This document shows, piece after piece, positions 8,781 to 16,345 of a DNA stretch of 64,000 nucleotides; the first letter of the stretch is position 1; each line of letters starts with the position of its first letter. The stretch comes from Promicromonospora sp. AC04 (GTDB taxonomy: Bacteria > Actinomycetota > Actinomycetes > Actinomycetales > Cellulomonadaceae). Location of the stretch: positions 248,001 to 312,000 of the forward strand of contig NZ_QBUG01000002.1 of the NCBI RefSeq assembly GCF_003058225.1, in the 5' to 3' direction. The position numbers and the translations under genes were made by a program. Below the pieces are notes generated by a model. That model did no database searches, was not told where the DNA came from, and saw only the letters and a list, made by a program, of their open reading frames with translations.

Positions 8781-10298
8781 CTACTTCGCCTGGTCGGTAG
8801 GGCCGGCGGTCGGGCCGTCCTCGTCGGCCGGGCTGTCGTCGACCGCCGTGTCCTCGCCGGCCGGGCTGTCGTCGACCGCCGTGTCCTCATCGGCCGTCGC
8901 CTCGGCTGCCGTGTCCTCGCCGAAGATCTCCTTGAGCGCCGCGTCCACGTCGGCGTGCTCGTTCTCCGCGGCCTCGCGGCGTACGAGGTAACCCGACGGG
9001 TCGTCGAGGTCCTCGGTACCGGGCAGCAGGTCCGGGTGGTCCCACACGGCGTCGCGCCCCGTCGAACCCTGCGCGCGGGCCACTATCGAGAACAAGGTCG
9101 CGGCGTCACGGGACCGGCGGGGCCGCAGCTCCAGGCCGACCAGGGTCGAGAAGGTCTGCTCGGCCGGCCCGCCGGCGGCGCGGCGCCGGCGGATCATCTC
9201 GCGCAGCGGGATGGCGTGCGGGAGATGCGGCAGCGCGGCCATGGCGCTGATCTCGTCCACCCAGCCCTCCACCAGCGCGAGCGTGGTCTCCAGGTTCAGC
9301 AGCACGGCCTTCTGCTCGTCGGTGTTCTGCAGGCCGAAGACCCCGCCGGACAGGGCGCTGCGCAGCGCGTCGGAGTCGGCGAGGTCGATGTCGCGCACCT
9401 GCGACTCGAGCGCGTCGAGGTCGATTGTGATGCCGCGCGCATAGCGCTCCACTATCGACAGGAGGTGCGACCGGAGCCACGGGACGTGGGTGAACAGCCG
9501 GGCATGAGCCGCCTCGCGGACCGCCAGGAACTGCCGGACCTCCGCGAGCGGGGCGTCCAGGCCCTCCGCGAAGGCGGTCACGTTGGTGGGCAGCAGCACG
9601 GTGTCCGGGCTGTCGAGCAGCGGCAGGCCGACGTCGGTTGCGCCGAACACCTCGCGCGAGAGCGTGCCAGCGGCCTGGCCGACCTGCATGCCGAACACGG
9701 CCGAGCCGAGCCGGCGCATCATCTGGGACGGGTCGATCGAGCCGCCGAGGCCGTGCAGCACGCCGGCGGGCATCCCGGGGACGGCCTCACCGTCGTCGAC
9801 ACCCTCGGGGAGCTGGTCGCGCAGCACCGTGGCCAGCGCGTCCGAGACCGAGGAGGCGACGGGCGCGGCGAGCTGGTTCCACACCGGGAGCGTGGCCTCC
9901 ACCCACTCGGACCGGTTCCACGCGTGCCTCGCCCCGCCGGCCGGCGGGAGGTCGGTGACGGCGTCGAGCCAGAGCTCCGCCACCGCGAGCGCGTCGCGCG
10001 CGTCCTTGGCCTGCTTTCCGGTCAGGGACGGGTCGCCCTCGCTGACGGCGACCTGCCGCGCGACGTCGTGCGCGACGTCCGCGTTGACCGGTCCGGTGCC
10101 CTCGGCCGAGAGCATCTTCTGCACCTGGGCCAGCGCGTACTGCATCATCACCGGGTCGGGCGGTCCGCCGAGCGCCGTCGGGTCGATGCCCCGTTCCCGC
10201 ATCTCGGCCATCACTTCGTCTGCGCCGTCGCCGAGCATGGAGCGCAGCATCTCCTCCCACGACTGGGGAGTCTCGCCCGGCTGGTGCTGGTCGCTCAT
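8781..10298 (-). CDS. DUF2342 zinc-dependent metalloprotease-like protein
   Basis: The protein has 505 residues and starts at ATG 10298; TACGGT lies 7 nt upstream on the minus strand, consistent with a leaderless transcript. The body matches the actinobacterial DUF2342 (TIGR03624-type) family, including the zincin-like signature FLAVREAAHARLFTHVPWL, in which the HExxH pattern is degenerate (EAAHARL), as is usual for the family. The extreme C-terminus is acidic and contains a near-exact duplication (DEDTAVDDSPA / GEDTAVDDSPA) encoded by a 36-bp direct repeat. In M. tuberculosis the homologue is Rv3195, beside the UPF0182 and PDZ genes, as here. Physiological role unknown. Confidence 0.88.
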   Translation of the reverse strand: MSDQHQPGETPQSWEEMLRSMLGDGADEVMAEMRERGIDPTALGGPPDPVMMQYALAQVQKMLSAEGTGPVNADVAHDVARQVAVSEGDPSLTGKQAKDARDALAVAELWLDAVTDLPPAGGARHAWNRSEWVEATLPVWNQLAAPVASSVSDALATVLRDQLPEGVDDGEAVPGMPAGVLHGLGGSIDPSQMMRRLGSAVFGMQVGQAAGTLSREVFGATDVGLPLLDSPDTVLLPTNVTAFAEGLDAPLAEVRQFLAVREAAHARLFTHVPWLRSHLLSIVERYARGITIDLDALESQVRDIDLADSDALRSALSGGVFGLQNTDEQKAVLLNLETTLALVEGWVDEISAMAALPHLPHAIPLREMIRRRRAAGGPAEQTFSTLVGLELRPRRSRDAATLFSIVARAQGSTGRDAVWDHPDLLPGTEDLDDPSGYLVRREAAENEHADVDAALKEIFGEDTAAEATADEDTAVDDSPAGEDTAVDDSPADEDGPTAGPTDQAK

Positions 10299-10451
10299 AG
10301 TGTTCACCGTAACCGGGTCGGCAAGCTCTGTGCCGTCCATTTGGCTCTGGGCGCACACGGGAACTTCCAGCTCGGCCGCTGCTTTGGATATACCTCTGGA
10401 ACTGTGGACGACGGCCCGGCGGTGGCGCCGCCGTCGGGCATCGTGGTGGGC

Positions 10452-11507
10452 ATGACGCGCACACCCCTCCTCCGGCTGCGGCCCGGTACGCCCGTGCTCA
10501 CTCGCGGCGGCGGCCAGGTCCAGTGTGGTTCGGACCCGCGCTGGTCGTTCGTGCTGTCGGGCCTCACCCCGGCCGAGGAGACGTGGCTCGAGGAGATCGC
10601 CGAGCGGCGGCACGTGACGGTCGAGCAGTCGGCGGCCCGGTGCGGGGTGCCTGCCGAGCGGCGCGACGAGATCATGACCGCCCTGTTCCGGGCGGGTGTG
10701 CTGGTCCCCGTTCCGGGGACGGTGGGCGCGGTGACCGCCCCGGCCGACGGCGCGGCCGACGCGACGGTGCTCGGCATGCTGCGGCCCGACGGCGCCGGGC
10801 TGGCCACCCTCGCCGAGCGTGCGGACCGGGTGGTGGGCATCGTCGGCCTGGGGCGGCTGGGTACGGCGGTCGCGCTGCACCTCGCGACGGCGGGGGTGGG
10901 CGGCCTCGTGCTGCACGACCCGCTGCCGGTGCAGACCACGGATGTCGGGCTGGGCGGGCTGCGGGCGGTCGACGTGGGACAGGCACGCGACGCCGCCGTG
11001 CGGTCCCTGCTCGCGGAGCGTTCCCCGCGCGTTGCCGTCCGGGTGGACGACAGCGGTGCCGGCGGCCTGGGGCTCAATCCGGCGGTCTTCGATCTCGTGG
11101 TGGCCACCGAGCCGCATGCCGCACACCCGGCGCGGTACCAGCGGCTGCTGGGCCTCGGGGTGCCGCACCTGCCGGTGGTGGTGCGGGAGGCCGACGTGGT
11201 GGTGGGCCCGCTCGTCCGGCCGGGCCGGTCCGCGTGCGTGACCTGCGTGGACCTCGCCCACGCCGACGCCGACCGCGAGTGGCCGGCGCTGGCCGCCCAG
11301 CTGCGCAAGACGCCGGAGCCGACGCACGAGGCGACGCTCGCCGCCGTGGCGGCAGCGATCGCCGCGGGCCAGGTACTCGCCCAGCTGGACGGGCACCGGC
11401 CCGCGGCAGTCGGCGCGTGCCTGGAGATCTCTCTTCCGGCCGGGCTCCCCCGGGCCCGGCCGGCGGCGCCGCACCCGCGCTGCGGATGCGTCGCCCTACC
11501 GGCCTGA
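10452..11507 (+). CDS. ThiF/E1-like protein (degenerate adenylyltransferase fold)
   Basis: The protein has 351 residues, starting at ATG 10452 (CATCGT lies 7 nt upstream). The N-terminal 100 residues look like a winged-helix or peptide-clamp-like region. A Rossmann motif VVGIVGLGRLGTAVALHLA follows, as in ThiF/MoeB/HesA proteins. Probable zinc ligands are CVTC and CGC near the C-terminus. The usual segment with the catalytic Arg and Asn after the second strand (sNLxRQ) is not recognisable. It may therefore be an E1-like scaffold that binds a peptide rather than adenylating a carrier, as in the partner proteins of azoline-forming enzymes. No precursor peptide or cyclodehydratase is visible nearby. 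It is convergent with whiB7. Confidence 0.7.
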   Translation: MTRTPLLRLRPGTPVLTRGGGQVQCGSDPRWSFVLSGLTPAEETWLEEIAERRHVTVEQSAARCGVPAERRDEIMTALFRAGVLVPVPGTVGAVTAPADGAADATVLGMLRPDGAGLATLAERADRVVGIVGLGRLGTAVALHLATAGVGGLVLHDPLPVQTTDVGLGGLRAVDVGQARDAAVRSLLAERSPRVAVRVDDSGAGGLGLNPAVFDLVVATEPHAAHPARYQRLLGLGVPHLPVVVREADVVVGPLVRPGRSACVTCVDLAHADADREWPALAAQLRKTPEPTHEATLAAVAAAIAAGQVLAQLDGHRPAAVGACLEISLPAGLPRARPAAPHPRCGCVALPA

Positions 11508-11521
11508 CGCCTGGCGCTGAC

Positions 11522-11887
11522 TCAGGCAGCGGCGACGTTCTCCGACTTGCGGGGCCGACCGCGACCACGCTTGCGGGCAACCACGGCGCCGTCGACGAAG
11601 ACCTCGCCACCCCAGACGCCCCAGGGCTCGTTGCGCTCGAGGGCACCGGCGAGGCAGCCCTGCATCAGCGGGCAGGTGCGGCAGAGCGCCTTGGCCTGCT
11701 CCACCTGCGTGCTGTGCTCGGCGAACCACAGCTCCGGGTCGTTGGTACGGCACGGCAGCAGTGTGTCCATCAGCCGGTTGAACTCCGCCGAGTCCGAACC
11801 GGTCCCGCTCGTGGCGGGGTGTTGAGGCGGGTCCCAGGGGCCCGAGCCGCCCTGGGGGAGTGTGTCGAGGAGCGCAGTGAGGCGCAC
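11522..11887 (-). CDS. whiB7: WhiB7 redox-responsive transcription factor
   Basis: The protein has 121 residues. The four Fe-S ligands are Cys46, Cys69, Cys72 and Cys78 (LLPC...CRTCPLMQGC), followed by the GVWGG turn (90-94) and a C-terminal AT-hook RGRGRPRK (107-114). The AT-hook separates WhiB7 from other WhiB proteins. WhiB7 binds sigma-A region 4 and activates intrinsic antibiotic-resistance genes from promoters with an AT-rich patch just upstream of the -35 element. The gene lies beside uvrD2, as in mycobacteria. The 5' leader of about 400 nt holds a promoter, an upstream ORF and a terminator hairpin (see separate entries), so expression is probably controlled by ribosome-mediated attenuation. 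A GGAG-like ribosome-binding site (ACAGGAGACAACC) precedes the start. Confidence 0.93.
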   Translation of the reverse strand: MRLTALLDTLPQGGSGPWDPPQHPATSGTGSDSAEFNRLMDTLLPCRTNDPELWFAEHSTQVEQAKALCRTCPLMQGCLAGALERNEPWGVWGGEVFVDGAVVARKRGRGRPRKSENVAAA

Positions 11888-11995
11888 GGTTGTCTCCTGT
11901 GTCCTGAAGGATGAACGTCGTCGATGAACGTTGGTGGTACAGGACCCCGGGCTCGATCTTCGCCGGCCGGCCCTCGTGGGGCCGGGACTCCGGAC

Positions 11996-12035
11996 AAAAA
12001 TTAAGGCCGCGGGTCCTAGGTGGACTCCGCGGCCT
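11996..12035 (-). terminator. Attenuator (intrinsic terminator) in the whiB7 leader
   Basis: On the minus strand AGGCCGCGG and CCGCGGCCT form a 9-bp stem, extended by GTCC/GGAC with one bulged base, followed directly by TAATTTTT. It lies 15 nt after the upstream-ORF stop and about 110 nt before the whiB7 start. In this position it would stop transcription unless ribosome behaviour on the upstream ORF favours an alternative fold, as described for whiB7 leaders in mycobacteria and streptomycetes. Confidence 0.88.
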
Positions 12036-12050
12036 GGATCTCTTCGGTCG

Positions 12051-12221
12051 TTAGACCGGCGAGTCTCCTGGAGATGCGGAGTCGGGTGCGAGCGCGGACG
12101 GCTTGACGCCTCCGCGGTGAGTGCGCGCGCGGAAAGACAGAGCTGCGCCAGTGGCCGGAACGGGCTCGTAGCCGAGCACGTGCTTGCACACCTGCAGATC
12201 CGTCTGCGGAATCTTGTTCAT
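12051..12221 (-). CDS. Upstream ORF (leader peptide) of whiB7
   Basis: A 56-residue ORF from ATG 12221 to the TAA at 12053-12051, ending 15 nt before the attenuator stem. An AGGAGG sequence lies upstream; with 8-nt spacing it would best serve an in-frame TTG at 12227, which adds two residues. The peptide has no known domain (begins MNKIPQTDLQVCKHVLGYEP). A translated leader ORF ahead of a terminator is the known control device of whiB7: ribosome-targeting drugs alter translation of the leader and relieve termination. The coding assignment rests on position and Shine-Dalgarno sequence, not on homology. Confidence 0.75.
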   Translation of the reverse strand: MNKIPQTDLQVCKHVLGYEPVPATGAALSFRARTHRGGVKPSALAPDSASPGDSPV

Positions 12222-12299
12222 CTCCAATGCACCCACCTCCTCACTCGAATCCGGGCCAGACCTTAAGGCCTCACCCACTGCTGTCAGGGACATGTGAAC

Positions 12300-12335
12300 A
12301 CTATGCCGGGCCGACCGGCCGGGCCAACTCTTTTT
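12300..12335 (-). promoter_or_regulatory. Probable autoregulated whiB7 promoter
   Basis: Minus-strand elements: AAAAA (12335-12331), then exactly 3 bp, then TTGGCC (-35, 12327-12322), a 16-bp spacer, and CATAGT (-10, 12305-12300). An AT-rich patch 3 bp upstream of the -35 hexamer is the described WhiB7 recognition feature, so the gene probably activates itself. Transcription would start about 70 nt before the upstream ORF. Confidence 0.65.
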
Positions 12336-12447
12336 CCAAACTTTCTTGAGAAGTTTTTCGGACTGCCCCGGACGGCTCACTGGGCGGCCGTCCCGGGCGG
12401 CCCCGGACCACTCGAAAGTTCCCTCGACGGACCACCTGCCGGACCGC

Positions 12448-14463
12448 TCAGGAACCCGGCGTACCCGACACGATCGCGAGGATCGTGGCGCCGTACTTGT
12501 CGATCTTCGCCGGACCGATGCCGTCCACGCGAGCAAGTTCGGCTATGCCCGAAGGTCGGATCTCCGCGATGGCCGCCAGCGTGGCGTCGGTGAGCACCGT
12601 GTACGCGGGCTTGTCCGTCTCACGGGCCACCTCGAGCCGCCAGTCGCGCAGGGCGTCGAAGAGCGCGACGTCGTGCTCACCGGTCAGCAGCGCGCGGGCC
12701 TGTCCCTTGCGTGCCGTACGGGCCTTGGGCGCGCGCGGATCGTCCGGCCACAGCCCGTCGAGGAACCTCGTGCGCTTGCGCGAGGCACGCCCGCCCGGAT
12801 TGCGCGAGCGCCCGAACGACACCTCCAGGTGCTCGCGGGCGCGGGTGATCCCCACGTACAGCAGCCTGCGCTCCTCGTGCACCGCGTCGTCGGTCTCCGC
12901 GAGCGAGATGGGCATGAGGCCCTCGCTCATCCCCGCGAGGAACACCGCGTCCCACTCCAGGCCCTTCGCGGCGTGCAGCGAGGCCAGCGTGACGCCCTCG
13001 ACCGTCGGCGCGTGCTGCGCGGAGGCGCGCTCGTCGAGCTCCGCCACGAGCCCGGCGACGGTCGCCGGGCTCTCCGGTGTCGCGGCCGCCGCCAGATCGT
13101 CGGCGAGGGAGACGAGCGCCTGCATCGCGTCCCAGCGCTCCCGTGCGGCGCCGCGGGCCGTGGGCGGCTGGTCGGCCCAGCCGGCGGCGGCGAGGATGTC
13201 GCGCACCTGGTCCGGCATGGGCAGCTCCGGGTCGGCGGAGCGGGCAGCGCCCCGCAGCAGCACCAGCGCGTCGCGCACCTCCTTGCGCTGGAAGAACCGC
13301 TGGCCGCCGCGCACGAGGTAGCCCACACCGGCGTCGGCGAACGCGGCCTCGAACGCCTCCGACTGCGCGTTGGTGCGGTACAGCACCGCGATCTCGCTCG
13401 GCTTCACCCCGGACTCGATCAGGCGCCCGGCCCGGGTGGCGACGCCCTTCGCCTCGGCCTCGTCGTCGTCGTACGCCGTGAAGGCGACAGGTGGGCCGGG
13501 CGTGCGCTGCGCGACGAGCTCCAGCGCCTGGTGCGCGCCGCCCGCTCGCCCCGCGCGCTTGAGCACCTCGTTGGCGAGGTTCACCACCTGGGGGGTGGAG
13601 CGGTAGTCGCGTACGAGGCGGACCTCCTGCGCCTCCGGGTAGGTGCGCCGGAACTCCAGAAGATGCCGCGGGGAGGCGCCGGTGAAGGAGTAGATGGTCT
13701 GCGACGGGTCGCCGACCACGCACAGCTCCTTGCGCCCGCCCAGCCACTGGTCCAGCAGGAACTGCTGCAGCGGCGAGACGTCCTGGTACTCGTCCACCAC
13801 GAAGTGCCGGTACTGCGAGCGGACCTCGTCCGCCACGATCTTGTGGCTGTTCAGCATGTCCCCGAGCATGAGGAGCACGTCCTCGAAGTCGATGACCTCG
13901 CGCTCCGTCTTCACGTCCTCGTACGCCGTGATGAGGCGGGCCACGGCCTGCGGGTCATAGCCCGACGGCGCCTCGCGGCCCGTCGCGTACACCGCCTTTT
14001 CGTAGTCGTCCGCCGTGACGAGCGAGACCTTGGCCCACTCCACCTCGCTGCTCAGGTCACGGACGGCCACGCGGTCCACGCTGAGGCCCACGCGTCGCGC
14101 CGCCTCCGCGATGATCGGCGCCTTGAACTCCTGCAGCCGCGGCGGGGCGCCGCCCACCACGCGCGGCCAGAAGAAGCCGAGCTGGCGCAGCGCCGCGGAG
14201 TGGAACGTGCGGGCCTGCACCCCCTGGACACCGAGGCCACGCAGTCGCGTGCGCATCTCCCCCGCCGCGCGCGCCGTGAAGGTCACGGCCAGCACGCTGG
14301 TCGGCTTGTACATGCCGATGCGGACGCCGTACGCGATGCGGTGCGTGATCGCGCGAGTCTTGCCCGTGCCAGCTCCTGCGAGCACGACCACCGGCCCGTT
14401 GAGCGCGAGGGCGACCTCGCGCTGCTCGGGATCGAGGGCGGTCAGGATCGCGTCGGGACTCAT
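12448..14463 (-). CDS. uvrD2: UvrD2-type superfamily I DNA helicase with HRDC domain
   Basis: The protein has 671 residues from ATG 14463 (MSPDAILTALDPEQREVA). That start aligns with the start of mycobacterial UvrD2; an in-frame ATG at 14511 would add 16 residues. Walker A is GAGTGKT at 30-36. The DEYQD box (VVDEYQDVSPLQQ) and the motif VEGVTLASLHAAKGLEWDAV mark a 3'-5' UvrD/PcrA-class helicase. The C-terminal about 75 residues form an HRDC domain (ELARVDGIGPAKIDKYG). Mycobacterial UvrD2 carries a tetracysteine zinc motif between the motor and HRDC; no cysteines are present in that stretch here. It is adjacent to whiB7 downstream and diverges from the mycoredoxin gene. Confidence 0.9.
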   Translation of the reverse strand: MSPDAILTALDPEQREVALALNGPVVVLAGAGTGKTRAITHRIAYGVRIGMYKPTSVLAVTFTARAAGEMRTRLRGLGVQGVQARTFHSAALRQLGFFWPRVVGGAPPRLQEFKAPIIAEAARRVGLSVDRVAVRDLSSEVEWAKVSLVTADDYEKAVYATGREAPSGYDPQAVARLITAYEDVKTEREVIDFEDVLLMLGDMLNSHKIVADEVRSQYRHFVVDEYQDVSPLQQFLLDQWLGGRKELCVVGDPSQTIYSFTGASPRHLLEFRRTYPEAQEVRLVRDYRSTPQVVNLANEVLKRAGRAGGAHQALELVAQRTPGPPVAFTAYDDDEAEAKGVATRAGRLIESGVKPSEIAVLYRTNAQSEAFEAAFADAGVGYLVRGGQRFFQRKEVRDALVLLRGAARSADPELPMPDQVRDILAAAGWADQPPTARGAARERWDAMQALVSLADDLAAAATPESPATVAGLVAELDERASAQHAPTVEGVTLASLHAAKGLEWDAVFLAGMSEGLMPISLAETDDAVHEERRLLYVGITRAREHLEVSFGRSRNPGGRASRKRTRFLDGLWPDDPRAPKARTARKGQARALLTGEHDVALFDALRDWRLEVARETDKPAYTVLTDATLAAIAEIRPSGIAELARVDGIGPAKIDKYGATILAIVSGTPGS

Positions 14464-14551
14464 CGGCCCAGGATGATTCGGACCGCCGGCGGAGTTGGTC
14501 TGGGTGAGCATCGTCTGCGATTCTCGCAGCAACCACTGACAAGGAGTACAG

Positions 14552-14821
14552 ATGTCCGAGACGACCACGCCGATCCCCGAGAACGGGACGGTCCTCATGT
14601 ACTCCACCACCTGGTGCGGGTACTGCCGTCGGCTGCGTACGCAGCTCGACTCGGAGGGCATCGGCTACACGGTCATCGACATCGAGGAGCGGCCGGAGGC
14701 CGCCGCCTACGTGGAGCAGGTCAACGGCGGCAACCAGACCGTGCCCACCGTGGTGTACCCGGACGGCTCGGCGGCGACCAACCCGAGCATTGCCCAGGTG
14801 AAGCAGGCCCTCGCGGCCTGA
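14552..14821 (+). CDS. mrx1: Mycoredoxin-type glutaredoxin
   Basis: The protein has 89 residues with the redox motif TTWCGYCRR (Cys22, Cys25) and the thioredoxin-fold segment QTVPTVVYPDGS holding the cis-proline. Short actinobacterial glutaredoxins of this type use mycothiol instead of glutathione and reduce mycothiolated proteins. The location beside uvrD2, whiB7 and nudC matches the mycobacterial mrx1 locus. A good ribosome-binding site (ACAAGGAG) precedes ATG 14552. The gene is divergent from uvrD2 with under 90 bp between. Confidence 0.9.
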   Translation: MSETTTPIPENGTVLMYSTTWCGYCRRLRTQLDSEGIGYTVIDIEERPEAAAYVEQVNGGNQTVPTVVYPDGSAATNPSIAQVKQALAA

Positions 14822-14970
14822 CATCGTCCCGGTCGGGCAGGCTCCGCCACGTTGGCGTCGGATGCGCTGCGGCTGTCGTTCGTCGTCGTGGACGGCGCCG
14901 ATCTCGACCTACGGGCACACACCTACGACGGGTGGATCCAACCCTGGCTGGGGTGTCGTCGGCCTCGCCG

Positions 14971-15888
14971 TCAGCCCTCGAGCGAGCCCCCGAACCATTC
15001 CTCGATCAGGGAGCGCGCGATCGAGGCCCGCCCCGGAAGGCCCAGGTGACCGTCGGCCACAGCCGTGGCGACCTCCTCCCGGGTGAACCAGTCGGCCTCG
15101 GCGATCTCGTCCTCCTGCCGCACCAGCCGCGTGGTGGTCGCGCGGGCGCGGAAGCCCAGCATGAGGGACGCCGGGAACGGCCACGACTGGCTGCCGCGGT
15201 ACTCGATCGACCCGGGGTCGACGGCGATGCCGACCTCCTCCGCGGTCTCGCGCACCACCGCCTGCTCCAGGCCCTCGCCCGGCTCCACGAAGCCGGCCAG
15301 CACCGAGCGGCGGCCCAGGTCCCACTGCGGGCCGCGGGCCAGGAGCAGGCGGTCGTCGGGATCGGTGATCGCCATGATCACGGCGGGGTCGGTGCGCGGG
15401 AAGTGGTTCGACCCGTCCGCGGGGCAGTGCCGTACCCAGCCGGCCTGCGTCACCTCGGTCTCCGTGCCGCACCGCGGGCAGTGGGTGTGCACTGCATGCC
15501 ACTGGGCCAGCGCGATTGCCTCGACAGCGAGGCCCTGCTCCAGGTCGGGCACGTCGAGCGTGCGCATCCCGGTCCAGTCGACGTCGAGGTCGGGCTCGGC
15601 CTCGGAGTCGAGGTCGGGCTGAGACGCGGGCTCGGGCAGTACGGCCGCGAGGTAGGCGACGCCGTCGGCCTCCCCGAGGAACAGGTGCGTGCGCACCGCG
15701 AGGTGCGCGACGTCGTCGGGCGCGAACAGCGCTACCCGCTGCCCGACCGTGGCCACGCGGCTCCCCCGCAGCACCAGCACCCGGGTGCCCCGCTCCTTGC
15801 GCAGGTCGTCGACGAGACCGGGCTCGGCACGCCGGTGTGCGGCGCGGTCGTGGGCAGCGCGGGCGAACGGGAGGTCGAGAACTGGCAC
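14971..15888 (-). CDS. nudC: NADH/NAD+ diphosphatase (Nudix, NudC type)
   Basis: The protein has 305 residues. A zinc-ribbon stretch (HCPRCGTETE and RHCPADGSNHFPRTDP) precedes the Nudix box, which reads GFVEPGEGLEQAVVRETAEEVG. The NudC-specific downstream motif SQSWPFPASLMLGF is present, so the enzyme should hydrolyse NAD(H) to NMN(H) and AMP and may remove NAD caps from RNA. The start is placed at GTG 15888 because TACTGT lies 7 nt upstream; an in-frame ATG at 15969 would run into the PadR operator region and is less likely. The gene is in the same block as its mycobacterial homologue (Rv3199c). Confidence 0.9.
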   Translation of the reverse strand: MPVLDLPFARAAHDRAAHRRAEPGLVDDLRKERGTRVLVLRGSRVATVGQRVALFAPDDVAHLAVRTHLFLGEADGVAYLAAVLPEPASQPDLDSEAEPDLDVDWTGMRTLDVPDLEQGLAVEAIALAQWHAVHTHCPRCGTETEVTQAGWVRHCPADGSNHFPRTDPAVIMAITDPDDRLLLARGPQWDLGRRSVLAGFVEPGEGLEQAVVRETAEEVGIAVDPGSIEYRGSQSWPFPASLMLGFRARATTTRLVRQEDEIAEADWFTREEVATAVADGHLGLPGRASIARSLIEEWFGGSLEG

Positions 15889-15957
15889 AGGGCAGACAGT
15901 AGTCGCCCGCCACGACACCCGATCCCGGCCGCCTCGCCGGAACACACCGGCTTGAAC

Positions 15958-16006
15958 CTTGCCATGCAAGTATTGTGTTGCAAGTCTTGCTACGCAAGAT
16001 TAGGTT
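15958..16006 (+). promoter_or_regulatory. PadR promoter with CTTGC-N3-GCAAG operators
   Basis: A promoter can be read as TTGCAA (-35, 15978-15983), a 17-bp spacer and TAGGTT (-10, 16001-16006), 6 nt before the PadR start, so the mRNA is probably leaderless. The spacer is filled by the perfect palindrome TCTTGC-TAC-GCAAGA (15985-15999). A second copy, CTTGC-CAT-GCAAG, lies at 15958-15970. PadR repressors bind such short dyads, so autorepression is likely. Confidence 0.75.
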
Positions 16007-16012
16007 CCTGTC

Positions 16013-16345
16013 ATGACCGACGAGCGCATCGCAACGAACCTCCGCAAGGGAGTGCTCGAGTACTGCGTGCTCGCGCTGCTCTCTCACGGCGAGAAGTACG
16101 GCCTCGAGCTGGCCGACGACCTCACCACGCGCGGGCTCATCGCAAGCGAGGGCAGCCTGTACCCCCTGCTGGCCCGCATGCGCGAGAACGGGCTCGTCGA
16201 GCCCCGATGGGAAGCGTCCGGCGCCGGACGCCCCCGCCGCTACTACGCCATCACCGATACCGGCACCGAGCAGCTCACCGCCTTCACCCAGGTCTGGGCG
16301 TCGCTCGGCGCTCAGGTCAACGCACTGCTGGAGGGATCACGATGA
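16013..16345 (+). CDS. PadR-family transcriptional regulator
   Basis: The protein has 110 residues, a single winged-helix domain of the compact PadR type: KGVLEYCVLALLSHGEKYGLE, then SEGSLYPLLARMRENGLVE, then the wing GAGRPRRYYAITDTG. These proteins are repressors that often sense drugs or envelope stress. The stop codon overlaps the start of the next gene (ATGA at 16342-16345), so the two are translationally coupled. The tandem dyads just upstream are its probable operators. The pairing of PadR with an HAAS-domain membrane protein is a common bacterial arrangement. Confidence 0.92.
   Translation: MTDERIATNLRKGVLEYCVLALLSHGEKYGLELADDLTTRGLIASEGSLYPLLARMRENGLVEPRWEASGAGRPRRYYAITDTGTEQLTAFTQVWASLGAQVNALLEGSR

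Noticed and set aside
10299-11474. Long upstream extension of the DUF2342 frame
   Set aside because: It is antisense to the ThiF-like gene; ATG 10298 with a leaderless -10 is a sound start.
14822-14970. Small plus-strand gene starting at 14852
   Set aside because: It runs into the nudC 3' end, has no recognisable domain and no ribosome-binding site.
12346-16341. 1300-residue plus-strand extension ahead of the HAAS protein
   Set aside because: It is the shadow of uvrD2 and nudC; high GC keeps such frames open.
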